From the NCBI RefSeq assembly GCF_000300275.1, contig NZ_AMRN01000003.1, positions 419,577 through 483,576 on the forward strand: a stretch of DNA of 64,000 nt. The letters are read 5' to 3'. Positions 51,834 to 60,655 of this stretch are shown piece after piece. Origin of the DNA: Thalassospira profundimaris WP0211 (GTDB lineage Bacteria; Pseudomonadota; Alphaproteobacteria; Rhodospirillales; Thalassospiraceae). Numbering within the stretch: the stretch's first letter is position 1; every line of letters begins with the position of its first letter. The notes under the pieces were generated by a model that was not told where the DNA came from, ran no database searches, and was given only the letters and a program-made list of their open reading frames with translations. The translations under genes were made by a program, and so were the position numbers.

Positions 51834-52421
51834 TTATGCAATCGCCTCAAGAAGATGGTGTTTGCCTTGCGGGTAACGCGCATCGCGCAGTGCGGCAGCC
51901 CACCATTTGAAATCGGTCATCATGTGACGAAGGGCGTTATTCGTACCTTCGAGGTCTATCGGGCGACCGGTATCATCGAACTTGTCCCAGGCTTGGGCGA
52001 AGCTTATGACATCGCGCAGGGTCACCGCATGCAATTCGGCAAAGACAAGACGCAATTGTTCGACAGCGCGCAGACCACCTGACATTCCGCCATAGGATAC
52101 AAACCCGACGGGTTTGCGTTTCCATTGTTGCTTGGCGGCATCGATCAGAAGCTTTAGCTCGCCGGTAAAGCTGTGATTGTATTCCGGGGTAACGACGATG
52201 AAACCATCGGCCTCGGTCAAGGCAGTATTAAGGTGCGCGACCGCAGGGTGATCAGCCCCAACGTGGGCCGCCGGCAGGTTCAAGACAGCGGGATCAATCA
52301 TATCAACAGAAAGTTCGTGATCCGATTTTAGGGTTTCAACGACCCAGGTCCCGACCGTGTCGCAAAAGCGGCCTTCGCGCGCACTGCCAAAGATGACGGC
52401 GATATTAAATGTCTCCTTCAC
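51834..52421 (-). CDS. NADPH-dependent FMN reductase, GTG start
   Basis: This 195-residue flavodoxin-like protein starts with IAVIFGSAREGRFCDTVGTWVVE and has the FMN-binding TPEYNHSFTGELKLLIDAAKQQWKRKPVGFVSYGG, typical of the NADPH-dependent FMN/quinone reductase family. The GTG at 52421 is the start: AAGGAGAG lies six bases upstream and the homologous part begins there; no better ATG exists. The promoter is a SoxR-type promoter with a 19-bp spacer, so it should be induced by redox-cycling compounds. Confidence 0.9.
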   Translation of the reverse strand: MKETFNIAVIFGSAREGRFCDTVGTWVVETLKSDHELSVDMIDPAVLNLPAAHVGADHPAVAHLNTALTEADGFIVVTPEYNHSFTGELKLLIDAAKQQWKRKPVGFVSYGGMSGGLRAVEQLRLVFAELHAVTLRDVISFAQAWDKFDDTGRPIDLEGTNNALRHMMTDFKWWAAALRDARYPQGKHHLLEAIA

Positions 52422-52459
52422 GGTGTTCTCTCCTTGCCAATTTCGCTTCAATGAGTAAG

Positions 52460-52490
52460 GTTCTAAAACCTCAACTAATGTTAAGGTCAA
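52460..52490 (-). promoter_or_regulatory. SoxR box and SoxR-type promoter of the FMN reductase gene
   Basis: ACCTCAACTAATGTTAAGGT (52468-52487) is a near-perfect 20-bp palindrome matching the E. coli soxS SoxR box (CCTCAA...TTGAGG type). On the minus strand it sits between a -35 TTGACC (52490-52485) and a -10 TAGAAC (52465-52460) that are exactly 19 bp apart, the stretched spacing used by SoxR/MerR activators. Confidence 0.88.
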
Positions 52491-52535
52491 GCGCGTTTTG
52501 GAACTTTTTCAAAGCTGGCAATGGGAGCAGGGAAA

Positions 52536-52997
52536 ATGGCAGAAAAAGGCGTGTTGCAGCGCTATCTGAGCGTCGGAGAAGTCGCAAGTCGTTGCGGCAT
52601 TGCCGTTTCGGCGGTGCATTTTTATGAACGCAAAGGTTTGATCAGCTCGATCCGGACCGACGGCAACCAGCGCCGTTTTCACCGCGGCGTGTTGCGCAAG
52701 CTCGCCATCATCAAGGTCGCGCAGAAAACCGGTATTCCGCTGTCGGAAATCGGTGCGGCGCTCGATAAGCTGCCTCCCAATACCGTGCCGACCATCAAAG
52801 ACTGGGAAAAGCTTTCCTCGCAATGGCGCGATGATTTGAATGAACGCATCGAACAATTGACCCGTTTGCGCGATCAGTTGGGTAAATGCATCGGCTGTGG
52901 TTGCCTGTCGATTTCCGCATGCCCGCTATACAACCCCGGAGACACGCTTGGCAGTGATGGCCCGGGCGCCAGATTGCTTGAACTCAAGGAAGAATAG
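52536..52997 (+). CDS. soxR: Redox-sensitive MerR-family regulator SoxR
   Basis: This 153-residue protein has the MerR winged helix ([38 protein letters not shown]), a dimerisation helix, and the [2Fe-2S] cluster motif [15 protein letters not shown], which defines SoxR. Oxidation of the cluster by redox-active drugs or superoxide turns on its target promoter. The start at 52536 is preferred to an ATG at 52521. The gene is divergent from an FMN reductase gene across a SoxR box. No soxS is present, as expected outside enterobacteria. Confidence 0.96.
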   Translation: MAEKGVLQRYLSVGEVASRCGIAVSAVHFYERKGLISSIRTDGNQRRFHRGVLRKLAIIKVAQKTGIPLSEIGAALDKLPPNTVPTIKDWEKLSSQWRDDLNERIEQLTRLRDQLGKCIGCGCLSISACPLYNPGDTLGSDGPGARLLELKEE

Positions 52998-53102
52998 GCG
53001 GGTTTGCGCGGCATCAGCGGTTTGGGCCGCGATACGCCAGTTTGATGCGCCTTGCGACGGCAGGCAGAAAGCTTGACAGCGCGCTGGTTCGCGTGTTGAA
53101 AG

Positions 53103-53135
53103 GCCCAATGATTGCGATGGCCCGGATCATTGGGC
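53103..53135. other. Hairpin between soxR and the helicase gene
   Basis: GCCCAATGAT (53103-53112) and ATCATTGGGC (53126-53135) are perfect 10-bp inverted arms around a 13-base loop, 20 bp before the helicase start. No T-run follows. It could be a weak terminator or a structure in the helicase mRNA leader. Confidence 0.55.
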
Positions 53136-53154
53136 TGTCGATTGGAAAAGTTTG

Positions 53155-56088
53155 ATGCAGATTTCAACCCGAACCGGTCCTCGTATCCTTGCCATATTGG
53201 GGCCGACCAACACCGGCAAGACCCATCTCGCCATGGAACGGATGTTGGCACATACGACCGGGATGATCGGGTTCCCGCTCAGACTTCTGGCGCGCGAAAA
53301 CTATGACCGCGCGGTCGCCAAGGTCGGGAAGGGTGCGGTGGCACTGATTACCGGCGAAGAACGCATCCTTCCCAAAACAGCCCGTTATTTCCTGTGCACG
53401 GTCGAGGCCATGCCGGTTGCCAAGCAGGTTGATTTCCTGGCGATTGATGAAATCCAGATGTGTGCCGATCCGGAACGTGGCCATGTCTTTACCGACCGGC
53501 TTTTGCATGCGCGCGGACGCCATGAAACCATGTTCATGGGGGCGGAAACCATTCGCCCGGTGATCCGCAAGCTGGTTGATAATGTCGAATTTGATCGCCG
53601 GGAGCGGTTTTCGACTCTGACCTATAACGGGGCCAAGAAAATCCAGCGCCTGCCGTCCCAGTCGGCGGTAGTCACGTTTTCTGCCCAGGAAGTTTATGCT
53701 GTTGCCGAATTGGTGCGCCGTCAAAAGGGCGGGGCGGCGGTGGTGCTTGGCGCGCTAAGCCCGCGCACGCGTAACGCCCAGGTCGAGATGTTCCAGAATG
53801 GCGAGGTCGAGCATCTGATTGCGACCGATGCAATCGGCATGGGCTTGAACCTTGATCTCAACCACGTCGCCTTTGCCGCGATGACCAAGTTTGACGGCAA
53901 GTTCAATCGTGGCCTGACCGCGGCTGAAACCGCCCAGATTGCTGGCCGTGCCGGGCGGCACATGAATGACGGCACGTTCGGGGTAACGGGAAATCTTTCG
54001 GGGATTGATCCCGACATCATCGAACAGATCGAAGAACACGAGTTCGAGCCGCTTGCAAAAGTGTTCTGGCGCAACGCGCGGCTTGATTTTCGCACCGTGG
54101 ATGCGCTGCAGAAATCGCTGCGCCGGCGGTCGGATGACCCGACCCTTATTTTGGCGCGCGAACCGGTTGACGAGATCATGCTTGATCATCTGGCGCGCAA
54201 CGAGGATGTCGCACGCATCGCAACCGCCCCGGATCGGGTGCAATTATTGTGGGAAATCTGCCAGATTCCCGACTTCAGAAATATCCATACCGATGCCCAT
54301 CCGAGGCTGCTAACATCTATCTATCGCTATCTTGCGAAACCCGGAAGCAAACTGCCCATTGACTGGTTGGGCGAACAAATCTTGCGTCTGGATCGTTATG
54401 ATGGTGATATTGACCAGTTGTCATCACGTTTGGCAGGTATTCGCGTCTGGACATATGTATCGCATAAGCATCACTGGCTCGAAGATGCCAATCATTGGCA
54501 GGAACGCACGCGGGCCATTGAGGACAAGCTCTCAGATGTGCTACATGAACGCCTGACCCAAAGGTTCGTTGACAGACGGACCTCGGTTTTATTGAAAAGT
54601 CTCAAGGACAAGTCTGAACTCATGTCTACCATCACTGCGAATGGTGAAGTACAGGTCGAAGGTGAATTTGTCGGCCGTCTTGACGGATTCCGTTTCATTG
54701 CTGATGAAACCGATGCTGCTTTTGAAGGCAAGGCGATTGCCAGTGCCGCACGTCGCGCGTTGACCGGCGAAATCGCCCAACGTGTCAAACAACTTGAAAC
54801 TGACGAAGACGACAAGTTCGCAGTAAACGGCCAGCTTCAGGTGCTGTGGAACGGTTCGCCGGTTGGTGTGCTGAAAAAGGGGGACACGGTTCTGTCGCCC
54901 GAAGTTCAGGTCATCGACAGCGAGTTCTTTGACGGTCCGACCCGCGAACGGGTACGCACCCGTTTGCAGAATTTCATCAATTCCCATATCGAAACGCGCC
55001 TTAAAATGCTGACCCGCCTGCGCGACTGTCAGTTGTCCGGGCCGATTCGCGGACTTTTGTTCCAGTTGAACGAAGGTCTGGGCTGTGTGCCGCGTTCGGA
55101 ACTCGAAAGTCTGGTCAAGGACCTGTCTGACGAAGACCGCAAGGCACTTGCCAAGCTTGGCGTGCGTCTGGGTGTTGAAACCGTCCATGTGCTTGATGCG
55201 CTCAAACCAGATCCGGTTGAGCTGCGCGGCATTCTGTGGGCGGTGGCACGTGAACTTGATGCCCTTCCGGAACTGCCGCCGGCAGGCCGGACCTCGGTCC
55301 CCAATGACCGTGCGAATTCCAAGGGCTTCTATCTGGCTGCCGGTTACATGCCGGTTGGCCCGCTTGCTGCGCGTGTCGACATGCTGGAACGTTTTGCCGC
55401 CCTGCTGCGTCAGAAGGCACGTGAAAACGATGGCAAGGTGCGTCCGGATCCTGATCTGCTGTCGCTTTTGGGCTGCACGGTCGAACAGGCCGAAGGTGTT
55501 TTCACGGCACTTGGCTGGCGCGCCGAGGTAACCAAGGTCAAGAAATCCGAGCTTGAAGCCAAGGAAGCCGAGAAAAAGGCCGAAGAAGCTGCCAAGGCAG
55601 CCAAGCCTGAGGAAGCAAAGCCTGAAGCGGGCAAAGCCGAAGCTGTAACCGCAGAGGGTTCTGAGGCGGCTGCAACCGAAGCCAAGGCTGCTGCCCCGGC
55701 CGAAGAAGCTGCACCGGCTGAAGCAAAGGCAGAACCGGCAGAGGTCGCTACGGATGCGTCTGGCGAAGCAACTTCGGAAACGCCGGCGGTTGAAACCGAC
55801 GCCGATGGTGATGAGCTGGTCGAAGTCAAATACTTCGTCCGTGTCGATCGTCGCAAACGCGGTGGCGGACAAAACCGTGGTGGTCAGCGCGGCCCGCGTC
55901 AGGAAGCCCGTGGTGGCGGCAAAGGTGGCCCGAAAGGCAAGGGCGGCAATCGTCCGAACCAGGGCGGCAAAGGTGGCCGTGGTGGCAAACCGGGCGGTGG
56001 TCGCAATCAGGCCCCGGAAAAAGCCAACCAGATCAATGAAGATTCGCCGTTTGCCAAGCTTAAGGAAATGCTTGAAGCCAAGGGCTGA
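53155..56088 (+). CDS. Suv3-like DExQ-box RNA/DNA helicase with low-complexity RGG-rich tail
   Basis: This 977-residue protein has Walker A GPTNTGKT, motif II DEIQM, VVTFSAQEVYAV, and the motif V/VI region ATDAIGMGLNLD and QIAGRAGRH of Suv3-type superfamily 2 helicases (residues 10-310). A long middle region follows. Residues about 800-895 are an Ala/Glu/Lys-rich low-complexity segment, and residues 905-965 are Gly/Arg/Lys-rich with many RGG-like elements, likely RNA-binding. Mitochondrial Suv3 works in RNA turnover; the bacterial role is not established. A TTG one codon upstream is possible, but the ATG is preferred. Confidence 0.9.
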   Translation: MQISTRTGPRILAILGPTNTGKTHLAMERMLAHTTGMIGFPLRLLARENYDRAVAKVGKGAVALITGEERILPKTARYFLCTVEAMPVAKQVDFLAIDEIQMCADPERGHVFTDRLLHARGRHETMFMGAETIRPVIRKLVDNVEFDRRERFSTLTYNGAKKIQRLPSQSAVVTFSAQEVYAVAELVRRQKGGAAVVLGALSPRTRNAQVEMFQNGEVEHLIATDAIGMGLNLDLNHVAFAAMTKFDGKFNRGLTAAETAQIAGRAGRHMNDGTFGVTGNLSGIDPDIIEQIEEHEFEPLAKVFWRNARLDFRTVDALQKSLRRRSDDPTLILAREPVDEIMLDHLARNEDVARIATAPDRVQLLWEICQIPDFRNIHTDAHPRLLTSIYRYLAKPGSKLPIDWLGEQILRLDRYDGDIDQLSSRLAGIRVWTYVSHKHHWLEDANHWQERTRAIEDKLSDVLHERLTQRFVDRRTSVLLKSLKDKSELMSTITANGEVQVEGEFVGRLDGFRFIADETDAAFEGKAIASAARRALTGEIAQRVKQLETDEDDKFAVNGQLQVLWNGSPVGVLKKGDTVLSPEVQVIDSEFFDGPTRERVRTRLQNFINSHIETRLKMLTRLRDCQLSGPIRGLLFQLNEGLGCVPRSELESLVKDLSDEDRKALAKLGVRLGVETVHVLDALKPDPVELRGILWAVARELDALPELPPAGRTSVPNDRANSKGFYLAAGYMPVGPLAARVDMLERFAALLRQKARENDGKVRPDPDLLSLLGCTVEQAEGVFTALGWRAEVTKVKKSELEAKEAEKKAEEAAKAAKPEEAKPEAGKAEAVTAEGSEAAATEAKAAAPAEEAAPAEAKAEPAEVATDASGEATSETPAVETDADGDELVEVKYFVRVDRRKRGGGQNRGGQRGPRQEARGGGKGGPKGKGGNRPNQGGKGGRGGKPGGGRNQAPEKANQINEDSPFAKLKEMLEAKG

Positions 56089-56112
56089 TCGTTTCAGATA
56101 TCATGTCTCGAG

Positions 56113-56139
56113 CGGCGACCCTTGTGGGTCGCCGTTCTG
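56113..56139 (+). terminator. Hairpin/terminator between helicase and S4 genes
   Basis: CGGCGACCC (56113-56121), loop TTGT, GGGTCGCCG (56126-56134), then TTCTGCTTTCC. The T-tract is interrupted, so read-through into the S4 gene is likely. Confidence 0.65.
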
Positions 56140-56179
56140 CTTTCCAACTGTATAATATCCCGTTGATTTCAGGGAATCG

Positions 56180-56593
56180 GTGGCCGTGAAGGAACAGGCA
56201 GAGAAGCTTCGTATTGATAAATGGCTTTGGCATGCGCGGTTTTACAAAACCAGATCGCTCGCCAGCAAGGCTTGCCAAGCCGGGCATATTGTTCTGAATG
56301 GTCAGTCGGTTTCCAAGGCCAGCGTCACGGTGGTTGCCGGTGATCGCCTGCAGTTCTTTCAGGGGCCGCACCTGCGCGTTGTCGAGGTTGTCGCCCTTGG
56401 AGAACGACGTGGGCCAGCGCCCGAGGCCCAGGCGCTTTATGCCGATCATTCCCCGCCGCGAACACCCAAAAAAGAAGTGGCTTCGGATATCCGTACCGCA
56501 CCTGTGGCCGAACGCGGAGCGGGGGCAGGGCGTCCGACAAAGGCCGAGCGACGGGCACTGGATCGCTTGCGCGGTGATGGCAGTAATGAATAG
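56180..56593 (+). CDS. S4-domain RNA-binding protein (Hsp15/HslR-like), GTG start
   Basis: This 137-residue protein has an N-terminal S4 domain (LRIDKWLWHARFYKTRSLASKACQAGHIVLNGQSVSKASVTVVAGD), the Hsp15 pattern, followed by a basic, disordered tail (PKKEVASDIRTAPVAERGAGAGRPTKAERRALDRL). Hsp15 binds stalled 50S subunits carrying nascent tRNA. The start is GTG at 56180, with AGGGA five bases upstream; a second GTG lies at 56186. The pair helicase-S4 is common in alphaproteobacteria. Confidence 0.87.
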   Translation: MAVKEQAEKLRIDKWLWHARFYKTRSLASKACQAGHIVLNGQSVSKASVTVVAGDRLQFFQGPHLRVVEVVALGERRGPAPEAQALYADHSPPRTPKKEVASDIRTAPVAERGAGAGRPTKAERRALDRLRGDGSNE

Positions 56594-56792
56594 TATGTGC
56601 TGGTATCGCTAATATGTATCCCATAACTGACCCGTGCCCGTTTACACGGGATGGAATGGATCACATCAGGTTGTAATCTCGTCACGATTTTCTTGCTTTG
56701 GCTGGGGCAATCCGGTATGCATCCTATCTGATTGTATATGCCCCATACTTTGGGGTGGTAGGTTTTGTGAAGATCTGGAGCTCGCCTGCGTG

Positions 56793-58514
56793 ATGAGACG
56801 TCGGTCTCGATTGAATATCGGTACATTGTCGCACTTGCGCACCGGCCGTTTCGCACTGTTGATCACAGCGTTGGTGATCAACCTGCTGACGCTTGCCCTG
56901 CCGATTACCCTTTTGCAGGTCTATGACCGGGTCCTGCCACACAGTTCCATACCGACACTGACCCTTTTGATTTTCGGGGTGCTGGGCGCGCTTGTGCTTG
57001 AGGCGATCCTGCGTCTTGGCCGGGCTTATATCTCCTCGCTCTCGGCGGCGAAGTTTGAACATTACAGTTCCCAGCAGGCGGTCGGACATTTGCTGTCGGC
57101 AAGCTTGACCGACTATGGCAAAACCGCACCGGGTCTTCATCTGCAGCGCCTTAACAGCCTGAATATGCTGCGCGACTTCTATTCCGGACAGGCAATTGGT
57201 GCGGTTGTCGATCTGCCGTTCATTGTTTTGTTCCTGGCCCTGATTGCAGTGATTGGCGGTCAATTGGTGCTTGTGCCGCTTGGTATTCTTGCAGCCTTCT
57301 TTTTGACGGCAATGTTTCTGGGCCACCAGTTGCGGGGCGCACTTGATGATCGCAGCCAGTCAGATGAACGGCGCTATAACTTCATCATCGAAACCCTGAC
57401 GGGCATTCACACCATCAAATCGATGGCGATGGAAAACCTGATGATCCGCCGACATGATCAGCTCCAGACACAATGTTCGGGTGATGATCTGCGTGCCGCA
57501 CGCTCGGCCCACACAGCGGTCAATGCCAGCGCGACCTTTTCGATGCTGACCATGGTGCTGGTGGCTTCTGTCGGGAGTGTTTTTGTGATTAACGGGACTT
57601 TGACCGTCGGTGGGCTTGCTGCCTGCACGATGTTGTCGGGCCGTTCGATCCAGCCGCTTCAGCGTGCCATGACCCTGTGGACGCAATTCCAGAACATTCG
57701 CGTTGCGCGCCAGCGCGTCAACGAGCTGTTTGAAATCGAAGAAGAAGACCAGCTTGGGGCCGCGGAAATGCCGTTGCTTGATGGCAAGATCGAGTTGCGC
57801 AATGTCGCGTTTTCCCATGCGGATGGCAAAAAGATCTTCGAAAACCTTGATCTGGTCGTGGAGCCGGGCGATTCCATCGCCATTACCGGCGACAACGGCA
57901 CCGGCAAAACCACACTTTTGTGGCTTCTGATGGGGGCCTTGCGCCCGGATCGGGGTGAAGTGCTTTTGGATGGCAAGGACCCGGCCGATTACACCGCCGA
58001 GTCCACCCGTCGTCAGATCGCCTATCTGCCGCAGCATGGCGTGATGTTCAAAGGCACGATCCTTGAAAACATCACCGGGTTTCGCAAGGAAATCGGCGTC
58101 GATCGCGTGATCGAGATTTCGCGGCGTCTTGGGCTTGATGACATCGTCATGCGCATGCCCGAAGGCTATGACACGGAAGTTGGTGGTCAGGCATCCGAAA
58201 CCCTGCCGCGCGGCGTAAAACAGCGCATCGCGGTTGCGCGCGCCCTGATTGATTACCCACGCATTGTCCTGTTTGACGAAGCCAACAGTTCGCTTGATAT
58301 GGCGGGTGACAACATCATGACCAGCCTGATGGTGGAGCTTAAAAAGCACTGCACGCTGGTAATGGTGTCACATCGCCCATCCCTGATTGCCATGGCCAAC
58401 AAGCAATACCGTCTGATCGACAAGCATCTTGTGCCTGTTTTGCGTCGTACCAATAAAACTGCGGAGACGGCCAAAAACACTGGCACCCGGGCAGCAGCGG
58501 GGTCGAAGGCATGA
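56793..58514 (+). CDS. Type I secretion-type ABC transporter, first of two
   Basis: This 573-residue protein has six membrane helices (about 20-290) and an ABC ATPase domain with Walker A GDNGTGKT, Walker B RIVLFDEANSSLD and the switch histidine in VMVSHRPS. The signature LSGGQ is replaced by LPRGVKQR. It has no N-terminal peptidase-like domain. The start is ATG at 56793 or GTG at 56790, with GGAG about 9-12 bases upstream. It overlaps the second ABC gene by 4 bp (ATGA). With that protein and the HlyD protein it should form an export channel for the repeat protein encoded next. Confidence 0.88.
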   Translation: MRRRSRLNIGTLSHLRTGRFALLITALVINLLTLALPITLLQVYDRVLPHSSIPTLTLLIFGVLGALVLEAILRLGRAYISSLSAAKFEHYSSQQAVGHLLSASLTDYGKTAPGLHLQRLNSLNMLRDFYSGQAIGAVVDLPFIVLFLALIAVIGGQLVLVPLGILAAFFLTAMFLGHQLRGALDDRSQSDERRYNFIIETLTGIHTIKSMAMENLMIRRHDQLQTQCSGDDLRAARSAHTAVNASATFSMLTMVLVASVGSVFVINGTLTVGGLAACTMLSGRSIQPLQRAMTLWTQFQNIRVARQRVNELFEIEEEDQLGAAEMPLLDGKIELRNVAFSHADGKKIFENLDLVVEPGDSIAITGDNGTGKTTLLWLLMGALRPDRGEVLLDGKDPADYTAESTRRQIAYLPQHGVMFKGTILENITGFRKEIGVDRVIEISRRLGLDDIVMRMPEGYDTEVGGQASETLPRGVKQRIAVARALIDYPRIVLFDEANSSLDMAGDNIMTSLMVELKKHCTLVMVSHRPSLIAMANKQYRLIDKHLVPVLRRTNKTAETAKNTGTRAAAGSKA

Positions 58515-60655
58515 TGAAAAAGCTCGAAAACATGGACTATGCGATGAACTATCGGATGGGGCTGGAAAGCACCGATGCGCTGTCCGATTTCGACGCATGT
58601 GTCTGGCCGCTGCTTCAGGCGCTGGGATGGCGCGGATTGCCGCGTCAGGTCGCCGAGGCGCTGCCACATATGGATCAGGCGCTTGATCTGACCGATTTCC
58701 GCAATGTCATGGCGCATCTGAACTATCAGTCGCGCGAAATCGACGCGACGCTTGACCTGATCGACGAACGCCTGATGCCGTGCCTGTTTGTCCCGGACGA
58801 GGGAACGGCCCTTGTCGTGATCCGGCCCGAAGAAAACGGTGTGCGCGTCTTTGACGGTGGCACGGATCGGGAAATGGTCATCAGGCTGTCGGCCCTTCCG
58901 GGCAAGATTTATCAGTTCTCGGCGGCGGATCGTCGTGAACGTTATCTGGAAGATGACAAGCGCGGCTGGTTTGGGGGGATTGCCGACCGGTTTTCGGGGC
59001 TGCTTCATCAGTTGCTGGCGATGACGTTTGTTTTGAACATCCTGGCACTGGCGACCCCGATTTTCGTCATGGGCATCTATGACCGGGTCATCGGCACGCG
59101 GTCAATCCCGATGTTGATCCAGTTTTCCATCGGGATCGGCATCGTCCTGATCCTGAGCTGGGTTTTGCGCACACTTCGCAGTCAGATCGTCAGCCACTTT
59201 GGTGCGCGTCTTGATACGCTTGTCAGTGGTGCCATTTTCGAACGGTTGTTGTCCTTGCCGCCGGCCTTTACCGAACGTGCGCCGGTGGGGGTGCAGATTT
59301 CACGTATTCGCGACTTTGAAAGCGTGCGTGAATTTTTCACCGGGCCAATGGCACTGGTGATTATGGAAATGCCGTTTGTACCGCTTTTCCTGATTGTCAT
59401 GTTCTATCTTGGCGGCTGGCTGGCATTGATTCCGATTGCATTGATCGGTGTATTCGCACTGATCGGCATCGTTGCCTTTCCGGTTGTCGCACGCCGCGTT
59501 TCCGAACTTGGTCGTCATGGCGCCAACCGTCAGGAATTCCTGGTCGAGACCGTCGGCAAGATGTCGGCACTGAAATACACCGCATCCGAGCAACGCTGGT
59601 TGGCACGCTTTCGCGATATTTCCGCTGATACGGCTTATTCCGGCTATCGGGTGGCGATGGTCAATAACGTCATCAATACATTGGCCCAGGTTCTGATGAT
59701 TACGTCCGGCGCGCTTGTGCTTGCCTTTGGTGCGCAGCGGGTGATGGAAGCCCAAATGAGTGTCGGTGCGCTGGTGGCATCGATGATGCTGGCCTGGCGG
59801 GTTCTTGGCCCGATCAATCAGGCGTTTCTCGGCATGCCACGGCTGGCGCAGTTGCGCGGCAGTGTGCGCCAGATCAACCGCCTGATGACCATTGCGCCTG
59901 AAGGGGATCTTGTCCCACGTTCGGTCGAACAACATCGCTTTGACGGGGCAGTGACATTTTCACGGGTCAGTTTCCGTTACAGTGCGGATTCCGATCCGGC
60001 CCTGGTCGGGGTCAATTTCGATATCAAACCGGGTCAGGTGGTTGCCGTGGTCGGGGCGAACGGGGCAGGGAAATCATCGCTGATCAAACTGATTGCCGGG
60101 ATGTATCAGCCGCAGGCGGGGGCTGTTTTGATTGATGGTGCGGATATCCGTCAAATGGACCCGCAAACCCTGCGTCAGGCCATTTCCTATGTGCCGCAGG
60201 ATATCGAGTTTTTCCGGGGGTCGATTGCACAAAACCTGCGTTTGGCCAATCCGGTCGCGACCGATGATGATCTGCGTATGGCCTGCATGTCAGCGGGGAT
60301 CCTTGATGAGGTCGAAGCACTTCCCAACGGGTTCAAGACCCGTGTTGGTGATCAGCACTCATCGCGCTTCTCGGCCAGTTTCCTGCAACGACTTGCGCTG
60401 GCGCGTGCGTTTGTGCGCGAAGCGCCAATTATCCTGTTTGATGAACCCACCAATGGTCTCGACCAGCGGGCCGACCGTGCCTTCCAAAGCACGATCAATC
60501 GTCTGCGTGGCGGTTCGACCATTTTCCTGATTACCCATCGACCAAGTCATCTGGATTTGGCGGACCGCATTCTTGTGCTTGAAGGCGGACAGTTGCGCGG
60601 CGACGGGCCGCCCGAACGGATCAAGCAGCAAGTGATAGACGGAGGCTACCTATGA
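58511..60655 (+). CDS. Type I secretion ABC transporter with N-terminal C39-like domain, second of two
   Basis: Residues 1-130 of this 714-residue protein form a C39-peptidase-like domain that lacks the catalytic Cys (so substrate binding, not cleavage, as in HlyB/LapB). Residues 150-440 are membrane helices and 470-710 the ATPase with Walker A GANGAGKS, Walker B IILFDEPTNGLD and H-loop FLITHRPS. The signature is changed to FSASFLQR. Its start overlaps the first ABC gene and its stop overlaps hlyD, both by ATGA, so the three are translationally coupled. A heteromeric transporter with the first ABC protein is likely. Confidence 0.9.
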   Translation: MMKKLENMDYAMNYRMGLESTDALSDFDACVWPLLQALGWRGLPRQVAEALPHMDQALDLTDFRNVMAHLNYQSREIDATLDLIDERLMPCLFVPDEGTALVVIRPEENGVRVFDGGTDREMVIRLSALPGKIYQFSAADRRERYLEDDKRGWFGGIADRFSGLLHQLLAMTFVLNILALATPIFVMGIYDRVIGTRSIPMLIQFSIGIGIVLILSWVLRTLRSQIVSHFGARLDTLVSGAIFERLLSLPPAFTERAPVGVQISRIRDFESVREFFTGPMALVIMEMPFVPLFLIVMFYLGGWLALIPIALIGVFALIGIVAFPVVARRVSELGRHGANRQEFLVETVGKMSALKYTASEQRWLARFRDISADTAYSGYRVAMVNNVINTLAQVLMITSGALVLAFGAQRVMEAQMSVGALVASMMLAWRVLGPINQAFLGMPRLAQLRGSVRQINRLMTIAPEGDLVPRSVEQHRFDGAVTFSRVSFRYSADSDPALVGVNFDIKPGQVVAVVGANGAGKSSLIKLIAGMYQPQAGAVLIDGADIRQMDPQTLRQAISYVPQDIEFFRGSIAQNLRLANPVATDDDLRMACMSAGILDEVEALPNGFKTRVGDQHSSRFSASFLQRLALARAFVREAPIILFDEPTNGLDQRADRAFQSTINRLRGGSTIFLITHRPSHLDLADRILVLEGGQLRGDGPPERIKQQVIDGGYL

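Noticed and set aside
53152..53157. TTG start for the helicase one codon upstream
   Set aside because: The adjacent ATG at 53155 serves equally well and is the more common start codon.
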